From Penicillium oxalicum (taxonomy: Eukaryota; Ascomycota; Eurotiomycetes; Eurotiales; Aspergillaceae): a stretch of DNA of 64,000 nt. Below, piece after piece: positions 23,564 to 35,116 of this stretch; the stretch's first letter is position 1; each line of letters begins with the position of its first letter. Under the pieces are notes generated by a model. That model was not told the DNA's origin and did no database searches. It saw only the letters and a list, made by a program, of their open reading frames with translations. Position numbers and translations under genes: made by a program. The stretch spans positions 372,001 through 436,000 of the forward strand of contig NC_064651.1 of assembly GCF_001723175.1 (NCBI RefSeq), written 5' to 3'.

Positions 23564-26500
23564 ATGAGCTTCAAATTCAATCACGATACATTGTCGTCTC
23601 CATCCACTCCAGATAAATCCAAAGGCCAGAGCTTCTGGAGCAATCTTTCGACTACCCCGGCTGGTCCTCCCCCATCAAGCACAAACTCGTTCCTCCCGCA
23701 TGGACACGACCGATCCGACGCGCTTGACACGTCACAGCTAGAGCCACGTTCCCAGATTGACTTTGGCCAATCGAGCAATTCGCTGTTCACCAAGTCGGGT
23801 GGCTTCAAGACGGGCGACAGCATCTTCGGCTCATCGTTTGGGTCCGAATTTGCACTTCCCAAAACCAGCCGCGCGCCTCCAGCCCGACCGCTTGCGCCTA
23901 CGCCATCTCAAGGCCGACTTGGTGGCACATCTACAGGCCGAGGCGCCTTCGGCAGATCCGTCACTTTTGAACAACCTGATGACTTGAATTCGTCTCAGAT
24001 GGAGGAGGACGGAGAATACGAGGATGAGGGCGAAGAATTGGGTCACGAAGCAGAGGGGCTGGGAGAAGATTACGAGGAGGCCACAGAGGAGGATCATCCT
24101 GAGGATGAATTGGATCTCAACAAGCGGGAACCATCCAGCCGACTGAGTTTTCTGGATTCTAGTTTCGGCAACCCATTTTCCGCGCCCACGGCTGGCCTAG
24201 GCCAGGCGCGCAAGCCAATCTACTCCAATCCCACCGATGCGAAGCGCCCAAAGCTTGACGAAAAATGGGCGAATCAGTCGCCATTGCGCAAGACGAAGTT
24301 GTCGCCTAAAAAGGCGTCCGCGATGCCCTCAATTATCCAGAGCATGGCCTCGAGAACCCGCCTGGCCTCGGTCGACGAACCCGGCGATATGATTTTCAGC
24401 ACAGAAGAGACCCTATACCGTATGTATGATGTGTTCAACAACCCGGAAAATCAACACGTCGACGTTGATGCCACTCTTGCCCACGCTGTCAGTAGACTCG
24501 TCAGCTCGTGGGAAGGCTACGCAGACCGTAGTAGCATCTCCAGACCATACGGTGCGAGAACTAGTATCGGCCCAGGCGAGCAAGCTCCAGCGCTTGTCAA
24601 AGCCAGCTTCTTGGCTTCACTTCTGCTGGAAATCCATCATCCTTCCCGTGGCTCCGCTCCGATTGCGAGCAACTCGAATCCACTCGCGCACTTGGCCCCC
24701 AACGGCATGGTGAAGGCTATCCAGCGTGCGAGCGTAGCCACTCCACTTCCTCAGGTCTTGCTTGATTGGCTGAACGCGAACCACGCGTCGCACGCTAAAG
24801 ATCTTCAAGCGCTGAGGCACATGGAGCCCAATCCCACTGCTTCGTCGAATTTCTGGGACATTGTCAATGCCGCGGTCCTACGCGGTCGATTTGCCGAGGC
24901 AGCCGATGTTCTTCGTTCCGCGGACTTTAATTATGCTCGATCTGCTCTGGCGGACGGTTTACCCCAGCCTGGATATCGCGGAATGCAGCTCCAAAATATC
25001 CAGCGCTGCGTCAACAGAGCCCTCGAAATTCTCGACTCTTGTCCCGGGTTCCGAGATGATGACTGGGATATCACAGGTGCGGATTGGATCGATTACCGCA
25101 AGGACGTCCTTTTGGCCGTTCAAGATCTGGAAGACTTTGCCGAGGGCGAGGAACGGGACCAGGCCGAGTTGCCCTTGCAGAATCATCGATTCCAGGCTCT
25201 CAATTTTGGATTGGGCGATTTCGGCCAAGGCCCAACACAGAATCAGAACCAGGTCAGCTTTACGCAATCTGCTCGTATGGCAGAGAGTCGTGTGCCCTGG
25301 ACCATCTATCAGAGCTTGCGATCACTGTACAGAATTGTTCTTGGCGACACCGCAGCTATCAAGAACACGTCGCAGGATTGGGTTGAGGCTACTATCTGTC
25401 TGACTGCATGGTGGGATGGCGAGGATGAAGATAACATGTTCCGTGCTAGCGCGTCCAGTCCAGAGTTCCGACGCTCGTATGGGATTCGCAATCAAGCTCG
25501 TGGCGTGGACCGCAACATCCGCGATGCTTACCTCCGGCGCTTGGATCTGGCCTTCGGCAGCGCGACAAACGAGCACTCCGACGATGCCAGTTTCCGGGTG
25601 AATACCCTGAATAGCTTGGAAGTCGGCCTGGCATCCGTGTTTGAAGGGAACGTGCAAGGTGTTTTGAGACTCATCGAGACGTGGTCTCTCTGCATTACGT
25701 CCGCTATTGCTGAGGTCGCTGAAATTGGTGGCTGGCTCCAGGACGGTGGCTCACAAAAAGTGACCGGACTGAACGAGAACGATCTCATGGTTTTGTCGTA
25801 TGGGCAAGGCAGCGCCGCTGCACCCCTGGGACTCACCCGCGAGGAGGCCTTGCGGGACTATGCGCTTGGATTATATGAACGTGGTTCAGTGGAGAATGAG
25901 AATCTTACCCGCGAAGGTTGGGAGCTTGCCCTCGAAGTGCTCTCACGAATGCACGATTCGGCGATGATGAAGAAAGCAGTCTCGGAGATTGTGGAAAAAT
26001 TGCCATTAGACAACATTGACCAGCTTGACAAGTTGGTCGTTCTTTGCTCGGATCTGGGCTTGGAGGAACAGGGTCGAAAGATTGCCGAGGTAGGTCATTC
26101 TGGTCTCATCCCCCACCCCCCTTGTCTCTCTTCGTTGCATTGGGTCTCCGACGAGTGCGACCACCTGCTAATTGTTCCATTAGCGCTTTGGTGACCAAAC
26201 GACCGACACTTCAGAGAACTACGGACTAGCTCTTGTGAGCTATGCCCGTGCGCACAACCGTCGCAAGGTTCGGGCCGTCGTGGAATTGCTGATCTCCTTC
26301 AGTCTGGTACAGTCACGGGCGTATCCCGCCGCGGCCGACTTGGATGAACAGCTTAGATCTCTCCTGAAGGATCCAAAACTGTGTCTGTCGACGATCGCCT
26401 CGGTCAACGAGGAAGCCGCTCGCATTCTCCAGTTCTACCTCAGTGGTTATGCCACCCTCCGTCGGTTCTACGAGATTCGGGACGAGGCTCTGGGACTAGA

Positions 26501-27215
26501 GGAAGGTCAGCAGCCACGATTCAAGCCTCTTGCCCGTCGTCGCGCCGCAGCCAAGGCTCTCGCTGCGGTCATCAGCAGTGCTGCCGACAACATCTACGGC
26601 GGACTGTACGACCCAGACCGTGACTCTGCCGTACAAGTCGACGGATTGATGGCACTCCTAGGCGAGGCATTGGTATTTGTCAACCGTGAGTTTTTCATCA
26701 TCTCCACGTCTCTGTGGCGCTCGAGGCTTACTCGATCCCCCGCACTAACCATGTATTTAGAACCCTCGCCCATTCTTTCGGTCTCTCAGCAATTTACCAT
26801 CTTGTCGGCCATTGAGGATCTCGAGACTGTCACTCCGCGAGTATACGCTCAATGTGAGGAGTGCTTCCGTTCCACTCTTCTCTCTGCCAATTCCACTAGC
26901 GCCACGGCCTCTCCCCCTTCACCACACGCTCTTCTTAAGAAATCAGTTTCCGCCCTCTCTGCCTCCACGTTCTCCATCTTAGGCTCCGACATTCTCGAAT
27001 CCAACCGGACTCGGTCGGCAACTGGCTTCGGGTCAGACTCGGCCAAGGATTCCGGCGTTCTAGTGCCACGATCCGGCGACGAGAGCACCGATTCGTCGCG
27101 GGGATGGGACTGGCGAGTTGGTCTGCCCGAGGATACTCGCGGTGAGGACGTGCTCCGTATGCTGCGACTGGGCTTGGCACGTGGTTTGAGCGTTGGTGCC
27201 TTGGGTTTTGTGTGA
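23564..27215 (+). CDS. Nucleoporin Nup85-like protein
   Basis: Three exons (23564-26089, 26184-26685, 26761-27215) give 1160 residues. The N-terminal 250 residues are low complexity, with SxFG and acidic stretches (EYEDEGEELGHEAEGLGEDY). The rest is alpha-helical without transmembrane segments. Segments such as SNFWDIVNAAVLRGRFAEAA, VPWTIYQSLRSLYRIVLGD and YLSGYATLRRFYEIRDEALG, together with overall length, fit the fungal Nup85 family, a scaffold of the Y-shaped (Nup84) complex of the nuclear pore. ATG 23564 is preceded by a non-ATG in-frame extension that I did not use. The introns are short and standard. Nup84/107 would be the main alternative. Confidence 0.75.
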
Positions 27216-30200
27216 GCGCTGATTTCAAATATGAAAGGTCACTTGGGTCAATTTTTGAAGCGCGATTTGGGGTTAGGAGCATGTATCAATTACTTTTTGG
27301 GCGTTGGCTCTTTCTTTCTGCATCCGCCTCTATTTTTACCTATCTGTTTCTGGATTATCCTTCTGTCTCTTATGTGGGTGCCCTCAACATGTAAATAAGT
27401 AAACGATAATTCACCCACGGCTGCCAGAGAGTACAGAATGTATTTGCGTCCAAGGCGGTGACGTCTTGACCTTGTTCTTGTGCCACATGAAGAGTATCAA
27501 CACTCACGGTCACCTAGGCACCTTCTAACATCTAACAACTCCCAACCTTCATATGGGGACAATCAGTCAGCAAAAAAAGAAGAATAACTGGCATGGAGTA
27601 GATGGATCAATCTACAAAAATGTGCCATGGGTATTTCCATAATCCGCATAATCCTCGATGCAATTTGAAATGAGCGCATTAGCCTGCGCAGTGCACAAGA
27701 CTAAAATGCCAGCTGAAGCTCGTTTCACACCCTCAGCTACCTGCGGCGCCTGATCCCACGAATCTTACTTCTCCAGGCATTGGCCAATGATTCAGCCTGA
27801 CAACCTCAGCCCTACGTTGTCGCAGATGCGGCTACAAGAAAGGCGACGGTGCAGGGCCGTCGAATGGGGTCGCAGGTAGGTATGTAAGTAATGTTTACAA
27901 CTTTGGACGCTCATACGCAGGCAGGCCGATACTTTGGAGAGGGGGATTGTATGGACGATGTTATTGTGCTGCAGCTGGAATCAAATTCGATCGGTGCACT
28001 GCTTACTACTGCCTTCTTTATCATTAGAACTGTAAGCAGCTGAAAATGCGGCTCCGACCATCAGACTTACTAGCGCAAGTGGCTGGAGATTGGAGATGAT
28101 TGTGAGTCTGGAATGGATCTGCTATAGCATAGTGAGGGAGGGGATTTGGTTAATATGATGATGAAAAATTGATTCCCAGCCTACTTTGTTGATTGAATGG
28201 GAGTACATGGCGATCCAGTGACGTCTCGTGATGCCTTTTTGCTATGTTCTGGAGGTTTCCATGACGCTTGTACGGTTCGGTCATGGCGTGGTCTGTAGAC
28301 TGGATTGCGCATTAGATAACGTCTCTCGTCCGATTCGATCAACATGTATCATGGTTGGCGTTTCACCGTCTTAACTATACATTATTGTTAAGGATTTTAA
28401 GATTATCAGCCTCAGACTAGCGGTCGAATTGCTTTTATCTTCAGATACCGACTTTGCAGTGCTTTTGGAACCCAATCGGGCGGAATAAACTCTCTCTCTC
28501 TCTGAAAGAGCCCCCAGATGAGGCGCAGCTGGAAGAATTCCTGCGCCCCCGGCGATCGGGATGGGAAATCGTCCACAATCCATGCCCCAATGGAACAACC
28601 CCCCCCCCCCTTTTTATCTGACATTCAATCTGAGCATTTTTATTAGAGTAGAAAAGAATACATGCCGTAGAAAAGCACACTCAGTCGTGTATGTATTTAC
28701 CCCCCGAGTTGACCTTCGACATCTCTCCATATTCACATCTTTCCAGATGGCGCACTAAATTTGCCCGACCGATTCAAAACAAGCAATGACGGCCTCAATG
28801 CTGTGGTCAAATGCCAGTATACTGCACCAGACTAGACCGTCTGGGACTCCAATCCAAAGTCTGCCTTTCTCTCAGCCTTGCACCATGTGGCTCTGGGGCG
28901 TCGGGGCGCCAGGCGCCGGGTGCAGGGTACTCCACCGAGTGACGGGGGTCTGTATCCAAGGCTGGGGTTGTGATTTGCAACGATGCGTATAATGCGCTGC
29001 AGGTCCACACCGACTCATCCAGCCAAATACTTTGACCTTATTTGCTTGCTTGGGTGTTAATTCTAAGGCAGTCTTCACCGTCTCTGCGGGCTTACTGCCT
29101 CCAACCCCGGGAGAAAGAAAGAAGCGGAGGCTTGCATAAGAACGGCTGGCTTGCTTTAGCCGCAGAGAAAAAGAAAACATAACAAAAGGGCATTTCAAAT
29201 CCGGAGAGTTTGATGAGAGCGATATTTGAGATTGCGTAATTATTTTCGCATTCTGTTTTGGGGGGTTGCCTTGGATAGTCTGCCATGTGAATGTACTTTA
29301 GAATTCACTAGGTAATAGGTAGGGGAAGTGGTACCTAAGCACCTCGTTCATCTATGGTTATGATTACAAATGGGCACAAGGATCATGGTACTAGTAGTAC
29401 TGGTTGTAGGCAGGCTACTTCTGAGGTTTAGCCGCTGCTGCCTACCAAAAATGACGTCGGACGATCATCCAGCGGTTCTTGACATGATTCAATTCAGCTC
29501 TGCAGATTTTGGGATAGGTTTAGATGATGGGTTTTGGTCAACTAAACTCTCTCGATTGCCCGGGTCCATTCAAGCTTTGCTGGTGTCAGATAAATTGCGA
29601 TTGACCAGGGTGCTTCTTCAACGGTGTACGAGCTGCCAGAGTCCTCGAATACACCCCATTCAGCCCGATTGCTAGACCAAAACGGATACCCCTTTTTCTC
29701 CTGCGCAGTCCACAGTTGGAATTGATAGATTAACAGCAAATGAGAGGCACCTGTGCTAGTGCTCAATTCTTCCCGTATAGACTAACCCTAGGCCTTTGAG
29801 CACAGCCAGGTACCTATTCCCCATCTATGCTACCTGTAGGTCGAAGCTTTTCTTCAATTCAAACTCCGGCCAGGGCACCTATTTTGGGGTTATGCCCGGC
29901 TACCCATTAATGGGCAACACTCGTTAGTCAGGCCCGCAAAGGTCCCCCAATGCATGACTGCATGACGCACTACCTGAATCTCGTGGAGTGGAGACCACTC
30001 AAGACTTCCATCATCGCTGAGACTCAATGATGACCCCCCCCCCAGCTGTTGACTCATAGTCATCTTCAGCTGTCATCCGCCACTCTCCGCAATTGCTAGT
30101 AGTACGCGAATGAGAGAGAAAGAGAGCGGGTGGAAACTAGACCTTCAACACTCGGCCTTGTCCGAAGTGGAGCCTTCATCGGCTTTTCTTCAGCGATTTT

Positions 30201-30893
30201 GTGGGTGCCCGCCGTAGGGCTGGGCGATGAAGAATGCCTTGGCGACCTTGATTTTTGTGCAAGTGTCCGCATGGGTTGAAAGTCCCTTGGGGAATAGATG
30301 CATGATCGACGACAGGATTGCGGCTCTTATCAGGATATCGCGTCCTTCTCCAATATGTTGTGGAGATCAATAGGTACGTGCGTGGACCAATAGGTTCAGC
30401 TACCTACTCAGGTGCACAGTCACTGCGTGTATATATCCTCCTTTCTTATGAGGACCGTCTCGATCTTGTCTGCTGTGGATACAATTCTTTCACTCTTTAA
30501 AGTGCGTTCTTGTCGACAACTTTTCTGGACAGATTCTCTTGTGCTACTTCATTGCTTTTCATCTTTTGTTCTAGCGAGATTCTTAGCTCATCAACCTTTC
30601 GACAGACTTTATTATTACCGTCAAGACCGCTAGTGGCGCTGCGCTCATATATCATTTGCTTGGATCTTTTCAACTGCATTCTCGCCCTTGGAATTCTCAT
30701 ACATCGTCATTTACTCTCTACGATATCTGTCCGAACCGGACCCTTTTATAACCATATCAAGACACTGAGCATCTCTCTCAGCCCACCTTCCTTGACTCAT
30801 ACACCACAATTTGCTCAGCTACCTCCCATCCAATCCATCGTCCCTCACGAGCCAGACCTTAATCTCCCTGACGCCCACCATCGTATCGTCAAG
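27216..30893. other. 3.7-kb gene-poor region
   Basis: No gene supported on either strand. Contains a TC microsatellite at about 28489-28502, poly-C runs at 28599-28610 (12 C) and 30034-30043 (10 C), and toward the right end the CT-rich 5' leader of the small gene at 30894. Confidence 0.45.
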
Positions 30894-31133
30894 ATGTGCT
30901 ACAAAGTTGTCGAGCGCTACTCCGTCTGCAAATGCATCTACTTTCAACATTCCATCGACCCATGCACCGCGTATGGTCAACGTGGCCATTCCGTGCAAGA
31001 GAAAACAGTGCTCGTCGGCTACACTTGCCCACGACACTCTTCCCGCGGGGCTTCGTCCTCTTCCTCCGCATCTTCCAGCGCTGGTCGTTGGAATGACTCT
31101 GGATATTCCAGTACCAGGGGATCTTACCGGTAA
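30894..31133 (+). CDS. Small conserved hypothetical protein (79 aa)
   Basis: ATG 30894 opens a 79-residue protein (MCYKVVERYSVCKCIYFQHS ... CTAYGQRGHSVQEKTVLVGY ... serine-rich tail ending STRGSYR). I recognise the pattern 'MCYKVVERY.VC.C.Y..HSIDPC..YGQRGH...E.TVLVGYTC' as a conserved uncharacterised Eurotiales protein. Five cysteines and a conserved CPRH suggest a metal-binding or redox fold, but no function is known. The long upstream leader (about 30510-30893) is open in the same frame, but its sequence is pyrimidine-rich and not protein-like, so I take it as 5' UTR. Confidence 0.6.
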   Translation: MCYKVVERYSVCKCIYFQHSIDPCTAYGQRGHSVQEKTVLVGYTCPRHSSRGASSSSSASSSAGRWNDSGYSSTRGSYR

Positions 31134-32755
31134 GGTTCTCATGAGACGTGACCGGTGAACCGCTCGTCTACCGGATAGACGATGGGATTGCTGGGCGCTA
31201 TGAAGGTCCTGGAGCCTTTGGCTTTATGACCAATCATGATGATGCGAGACGTGAGAAATGAGGAAACGTTGCTGCAGCCGACTGCACGAAGAGGACTTTG
31301 TCCAGAGACGGAGTCGGTTCGAGCAGCTTGATCTCCGACCAGTATGAGAGATGAGGACAATGTGAACATGATGAAACCTTGCGATTGAGGAGTGACTTTT
31401 CGCAAATTGGTGAACAATTTGCTACTCGACGAACATTCTTTTTTTTTCTCTCCTTTGGGACTTTTTGCCATGATCGATTCCGCGAAGAGCAAGGTCAAAT
31501 ATCCATTGGTGTATTCCTCTGCCGACTCACAAGCAGCATCGGTGCTGGCCACCGGATGATTCGATTGTAACCAAATTGAAAATTTTGAGAGCGAGGTGAA
31601 CGTGAGCTTTGACAGCTCACCCTTCCGGTGGTGTTCCCTTGCATGCTGCTCGGTGCGCTATCGTGGAGAGTCACTCCACGAAGTTTTCAAAGAGAATGGA
31701 ATGACAGTGCGAGTCATCAGCCGCCCTGAAGTAGGCTGGAACTACTTCAGGGGGAGGCCTTGATTTGGATTTTCGACACAAAAGACCGAGTCATGGCAAA
31801 CACGGCTTACGTTTACTCGATCTGTTATGGTGACAGAGATACGACGTGGAACTCGCTGCTTCCCCTGGGCAGGCTCAGCGGATGTTCAAGTTTCCGTGGT
31901 ATGTCTTTGCTTAAGCTTTAAGCTCACAAGATCAAACTGTTGTGGTATCGGTGAGGGTATGGGGGTAAGAGACCATTGCACCTAACTTAGTGGGTGACTG
32001 CTTCATGTACAAACTAGATACCTGCATAACTTGAATGTTTTTAACTCTCTACTCATTAGCACTCGGGCAGTCGCGATTTTTTCAGGAAGAGATTGTTTCT
32101 TCGTCGTTCTTCTCGCGTGACCACGCGATTGATTGGGGCATTTGCGTATCCTATCATGAGAAAAATCAAAGCTCATCGGAGATATTGCCCCTCCGATTAC
32201 TATAAGCAACCGTATTCAACCACATACTGACACGGAAGACTACCCGATCTCTCATTTACCGGCAGAAATCGTATGGATTTTGGTCATGCGTACTTCGTAG
32301 CTCTTGTTTGAGGGGACTCTTTGGAGAAATGGAATTCTCACTCTGTATTCGCAGATGTCCATATAATTCTCTACTCATGGGGCAGCCAACTGGGCAATGT
32401 GGCTGGAGGGTTGATGCGGAAAACAACTCTCTCCCGAATGTAAATCTGTCGTAGCTGGACAACACCAATTCCGGTCAGTGGCTCCCTCAAGAACTCCTCG
32501 CAAAGTATACAGAGTTTTCTTCAGTTTTAGTGTCCAAGAATCTCAGAAAAGCGTCTCTTCTGTTGCCAAGCATGGATTCTCGTTTTCAAATTAAGAAAGC
32601 CAACCCTCTTTGATGAACAATCATCATAAATAACCACGTCGGGATGGGCAGTCACGTGGCTCAAGCCATGTTACTTGGAATAACCTGAGCGTGGCATCTC
32701 TCGCGCGTTTTCTCTCTTTCCTTTCAACACCAACTTTCTATTCAACTGTCTGATC
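31134..32755. other. Intergenic with clustered hairpins
   Basis: No convincing ORF. The segment 31602-31752 contains three separate perfect inverted repeats, listed next. Confidence 0.5.
31602..31752. repeat. Three consecutive perfect hairpins
   Basis: Arms and loops: GTGAGCT / 5 nt / AGCTCAC at 31602-31620; GTGGAG / 5 nt / CTCCAC at 31663-31679; CCCTGAAGTA / 9 nt / TACTTCAGGG at 31724-31752. Three hairpins within 150 nt suggest either a structured transcript or binding sites. No RNA family was recognised. Confidence 0.65.
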
Positions 32756-33715
32756 ATGTCTTACTACCCTCCCGGTTGGACTTATGAGCGTCTGCTCGAC
32801 GCCAGTGGTGCAGAAATCCAGGCACTTCCCGACTCTCAACGCACCGCCCTCATCGACGGCCTGAAAGAAACTCATGGTGAAGATGGTTTCCATTCAATTC
32901 TACAGGAAATGAGTCGTCGCTACCGAGCTCGTGTAGAAGCTACCGAATCAGCAGAAGTAAAGCAGCAGCGACGTGAATTGGTTGCGCCCTTCTATAAGGC
33001 TCTAGCTGCCGTCTATCGAAGCCCCGTGCCCGAGGAATGGGGTGAATGGGGGTTCGTAGTGTTTCGCACAACACCTTACGGTGGAACTCACGATCTTGAA
33101 TGGAATGAGCTTCAGAAGCGCTGGAACGAGGTTTTTGAGGAGCAACTCTCCTCTCATCGAGGGTCTCTTGACAAAGTCGATCGGGCAATTCAATTGCTCA
33201 AGTTTCAGTGGGTCGAGGATCCTGCACTTGATGGGGTCGACGCGGACCAAGTGGCCAGGTAAAGAGTACCTTTTTCCCCCTTTTTGATTTGAAAATGAAG
33301 CTGAAATTTTGCTGCAAGACTCTATGGCGATATGATCGCCTCGCTTCCTCAAGGGCTTGCCACGTCGGCGTGTCTCATGGTGACGCCTGCTTCTCTCGAA
33401 TCGATTCTGAACTCGCCACTTCCTTCTTCTGCGCCCCGCAGTCAAAGGCGAAAGATCCCTTTCGCTGTTGCGGTGAACGCTCAGCGAGAGGTCAGCCCGT
33501 CTGTGGCAAATTCGGCGGGCTCAGTCGACGCGGACGTTGCAGGGGCTGATTTCCCTGGACACCTCAATGTGGCTCTTGAAACTATCCTCGAAGAATTTTA
33601 CCCCATTACCGCATTGCAGATGATGGATTTGCATTCTTTGACTGCGCTATTCCGTACTCACGATGATATTTGGTGCGCTGCTGATCATCAGGGTGTCCAC
33701 CAAAATCCGAAGTGA
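32756..33715 (+). CDS. Hypothetical protein, unknown family
   Basis: Exons 32756-33258 and 33319-33715 (intron 33259-33318) give 299 residues. The protein starts MSYYPPGWTYERLLDASGAE. A middle segment reads WGEWGFVVFRTTPYGGTHDL and WNELQKRWNEVFEEQL, followed by helical stretches. There is no signal peptide, membrane segment or catalytic motif that I can see. The WGFVVFRTxYG phrase recurs in uncharacterised fungal proteins, so it may be a conserved but unnamed family. It ends only about 25 bp before the truncated GH18 coding homology, so its 3' end may adjoin an old breakpoint. Confidence 0.6.
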
Positions 33716-33738
33716 ATGTTGTCGCTAAAATTTGTATT

Positions 33739-34626
33739 GATTGAGGCTGTGGATTTCGATTGGGGGCTGGTTAATGAACGATCTAGATCAGCCAATTGCG
33801 AGCACTTTCTCAGACCTAGCGGGCTCCTCGAGTGCACAAAATTCATTCTTCCAGCCCTTGGTCAACTTCATGTCCACACATGGCTTTGATGGTGTGGATA
33901 TCGACTAGGAGTACCCCGTCACTCCTGGACATTCGGGGAAGCCCGTCGACTTTGTCAATTATGTTTCCTTCCTGAGAAATCTGAGAAACGCACTCGGCTC
34001 TGGGGGCCACAATTATGGGTTAACAATTGCTATTCCTTGGTCTTACTGGCACATGCGAAACTTTGACATCAAAGCCATTGAGCCTATCGTTGATTGGTTC
34101 AATGTGATGGCCTATGGCCTCCACGGGACCTGGTACCAGAGCTATTTGCCTTTCCTACCACTCACATCGTCGTCGAGACTTCAGTACTAAGTGTGATGGA
34201 CTTTAGGGATCCAACCGATCCTTATTTGACAGTGTGGTGAACGGTGAAATCTCCATGATTTGATCTTGCATTGCCAACATGCTAATTAACTCTGCAGCCC
34301 GTGCCAACTTGACTGAAATCAATCAGACCATGGACCTTCTTTGGAGAAACACGGTTGACCCCAGTAAGGTTGTCATGGGCATGGGATTTTACGGGCGCAG
34401 TTTCACTCTGTCCGACCCTTCTTGCAAGTCAGCGGGCTGCCCTTTCTCTAGAGGAGGCAATCCCAGGCCATGCTTGAGCTCAGCCGGCACTCTGATGTAT
34501 TCAGAAGTCCAAGTGATTGCTACTCAACCTGCCACCGTCGTCGAATACAACACGAAAGCGTTGGTCGACCTTGCGGCCAATACTGCAAGCTACATCTCTT
34601 GTGATAAAGCGGGAATGCTGCAGTAA
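33739..34626 (+). pseudogene. Truncated GH18 chitinase (subgroup-C-like) pseudogene
   Basis: Homology begins at WISIGGWLMND and runs through STFSDLAGSS, NFMSTHGFDGVDID, then an in-frame TAG at 33906-33908 in place of the tryptophan of the GH18 active-site motif DxxDxDxE. It continues with EYPVTPGHSGK, HNYGLTIAIPWSYW and FNVMAYGLHGTW (the family normally has Asp where Gly is seen, a second active-site loss). After a disordered stretch and a probable intron ending at about 34297, it resumes as ANLTEINQTMDLLWRN, VVMGMGFYGRSFTLSD and CKSAGCPFSRGG. It stops at 34626 before the usual C-terminal domain. No N-terminal LysM/chitin-binding region is present. The locus cannot encode an active chitinase as it stands. 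Confidence 0.85.
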
Positions 34627-35116
34627 TGACCGCTGAGATGGGTTGCGAAACTACACAGTGCGAGTGATGTATAAACACTTGTAGCCCTCTGAGGACAGCT
34701 TCTTTTCGCCAGGGCGACTTTCCCCCATTTCTCACTGCGTCCGACTCACTCACGAGGACCTTGGTGCAATTTTCTCCAGCTATCAAAATTTGTGCATTTC
34801 TCCTCGTATATCTTTTTCTTATTTCTTCGGACATATAGGACCCAAAAATATCATCTTGCAGGAATAAATCTGACTATTGTAGGGGTCATTTTTAAGCAAG
34901 TGTAATTCGTCATTCTCTTGAATTGCAAGTCAGGATATCTTCATTATTCTATATTCATTATGATTTAAATACCAAGACTCAAAAGGTCTTTCTTCATCAG
35001 TCCCCGTCGAGGAATACGAAAGCAACACGCTCGGCTCGGAACAACTACAGTCAACTTTCTCCGGGCTATAAGTCCAGCAGTAGACAGCTCGCTTGAAACA
35101 TGACTTGTTTCTCCAA
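34627..35116. other. Intergenic, no gene seen
   Basis: AT-rich DNA between the chitinase relic and the end of the prenyltransferase gene. Confidence 0.5.

Noticed and set aside
30510..30893. In-frame extension upstream of the small protein at 30894
   Set aside because: The segment is pyrimidine-rich, like a 5' leader, and its translation is low complexity; the conserved protein starts at MCYKVVERY.
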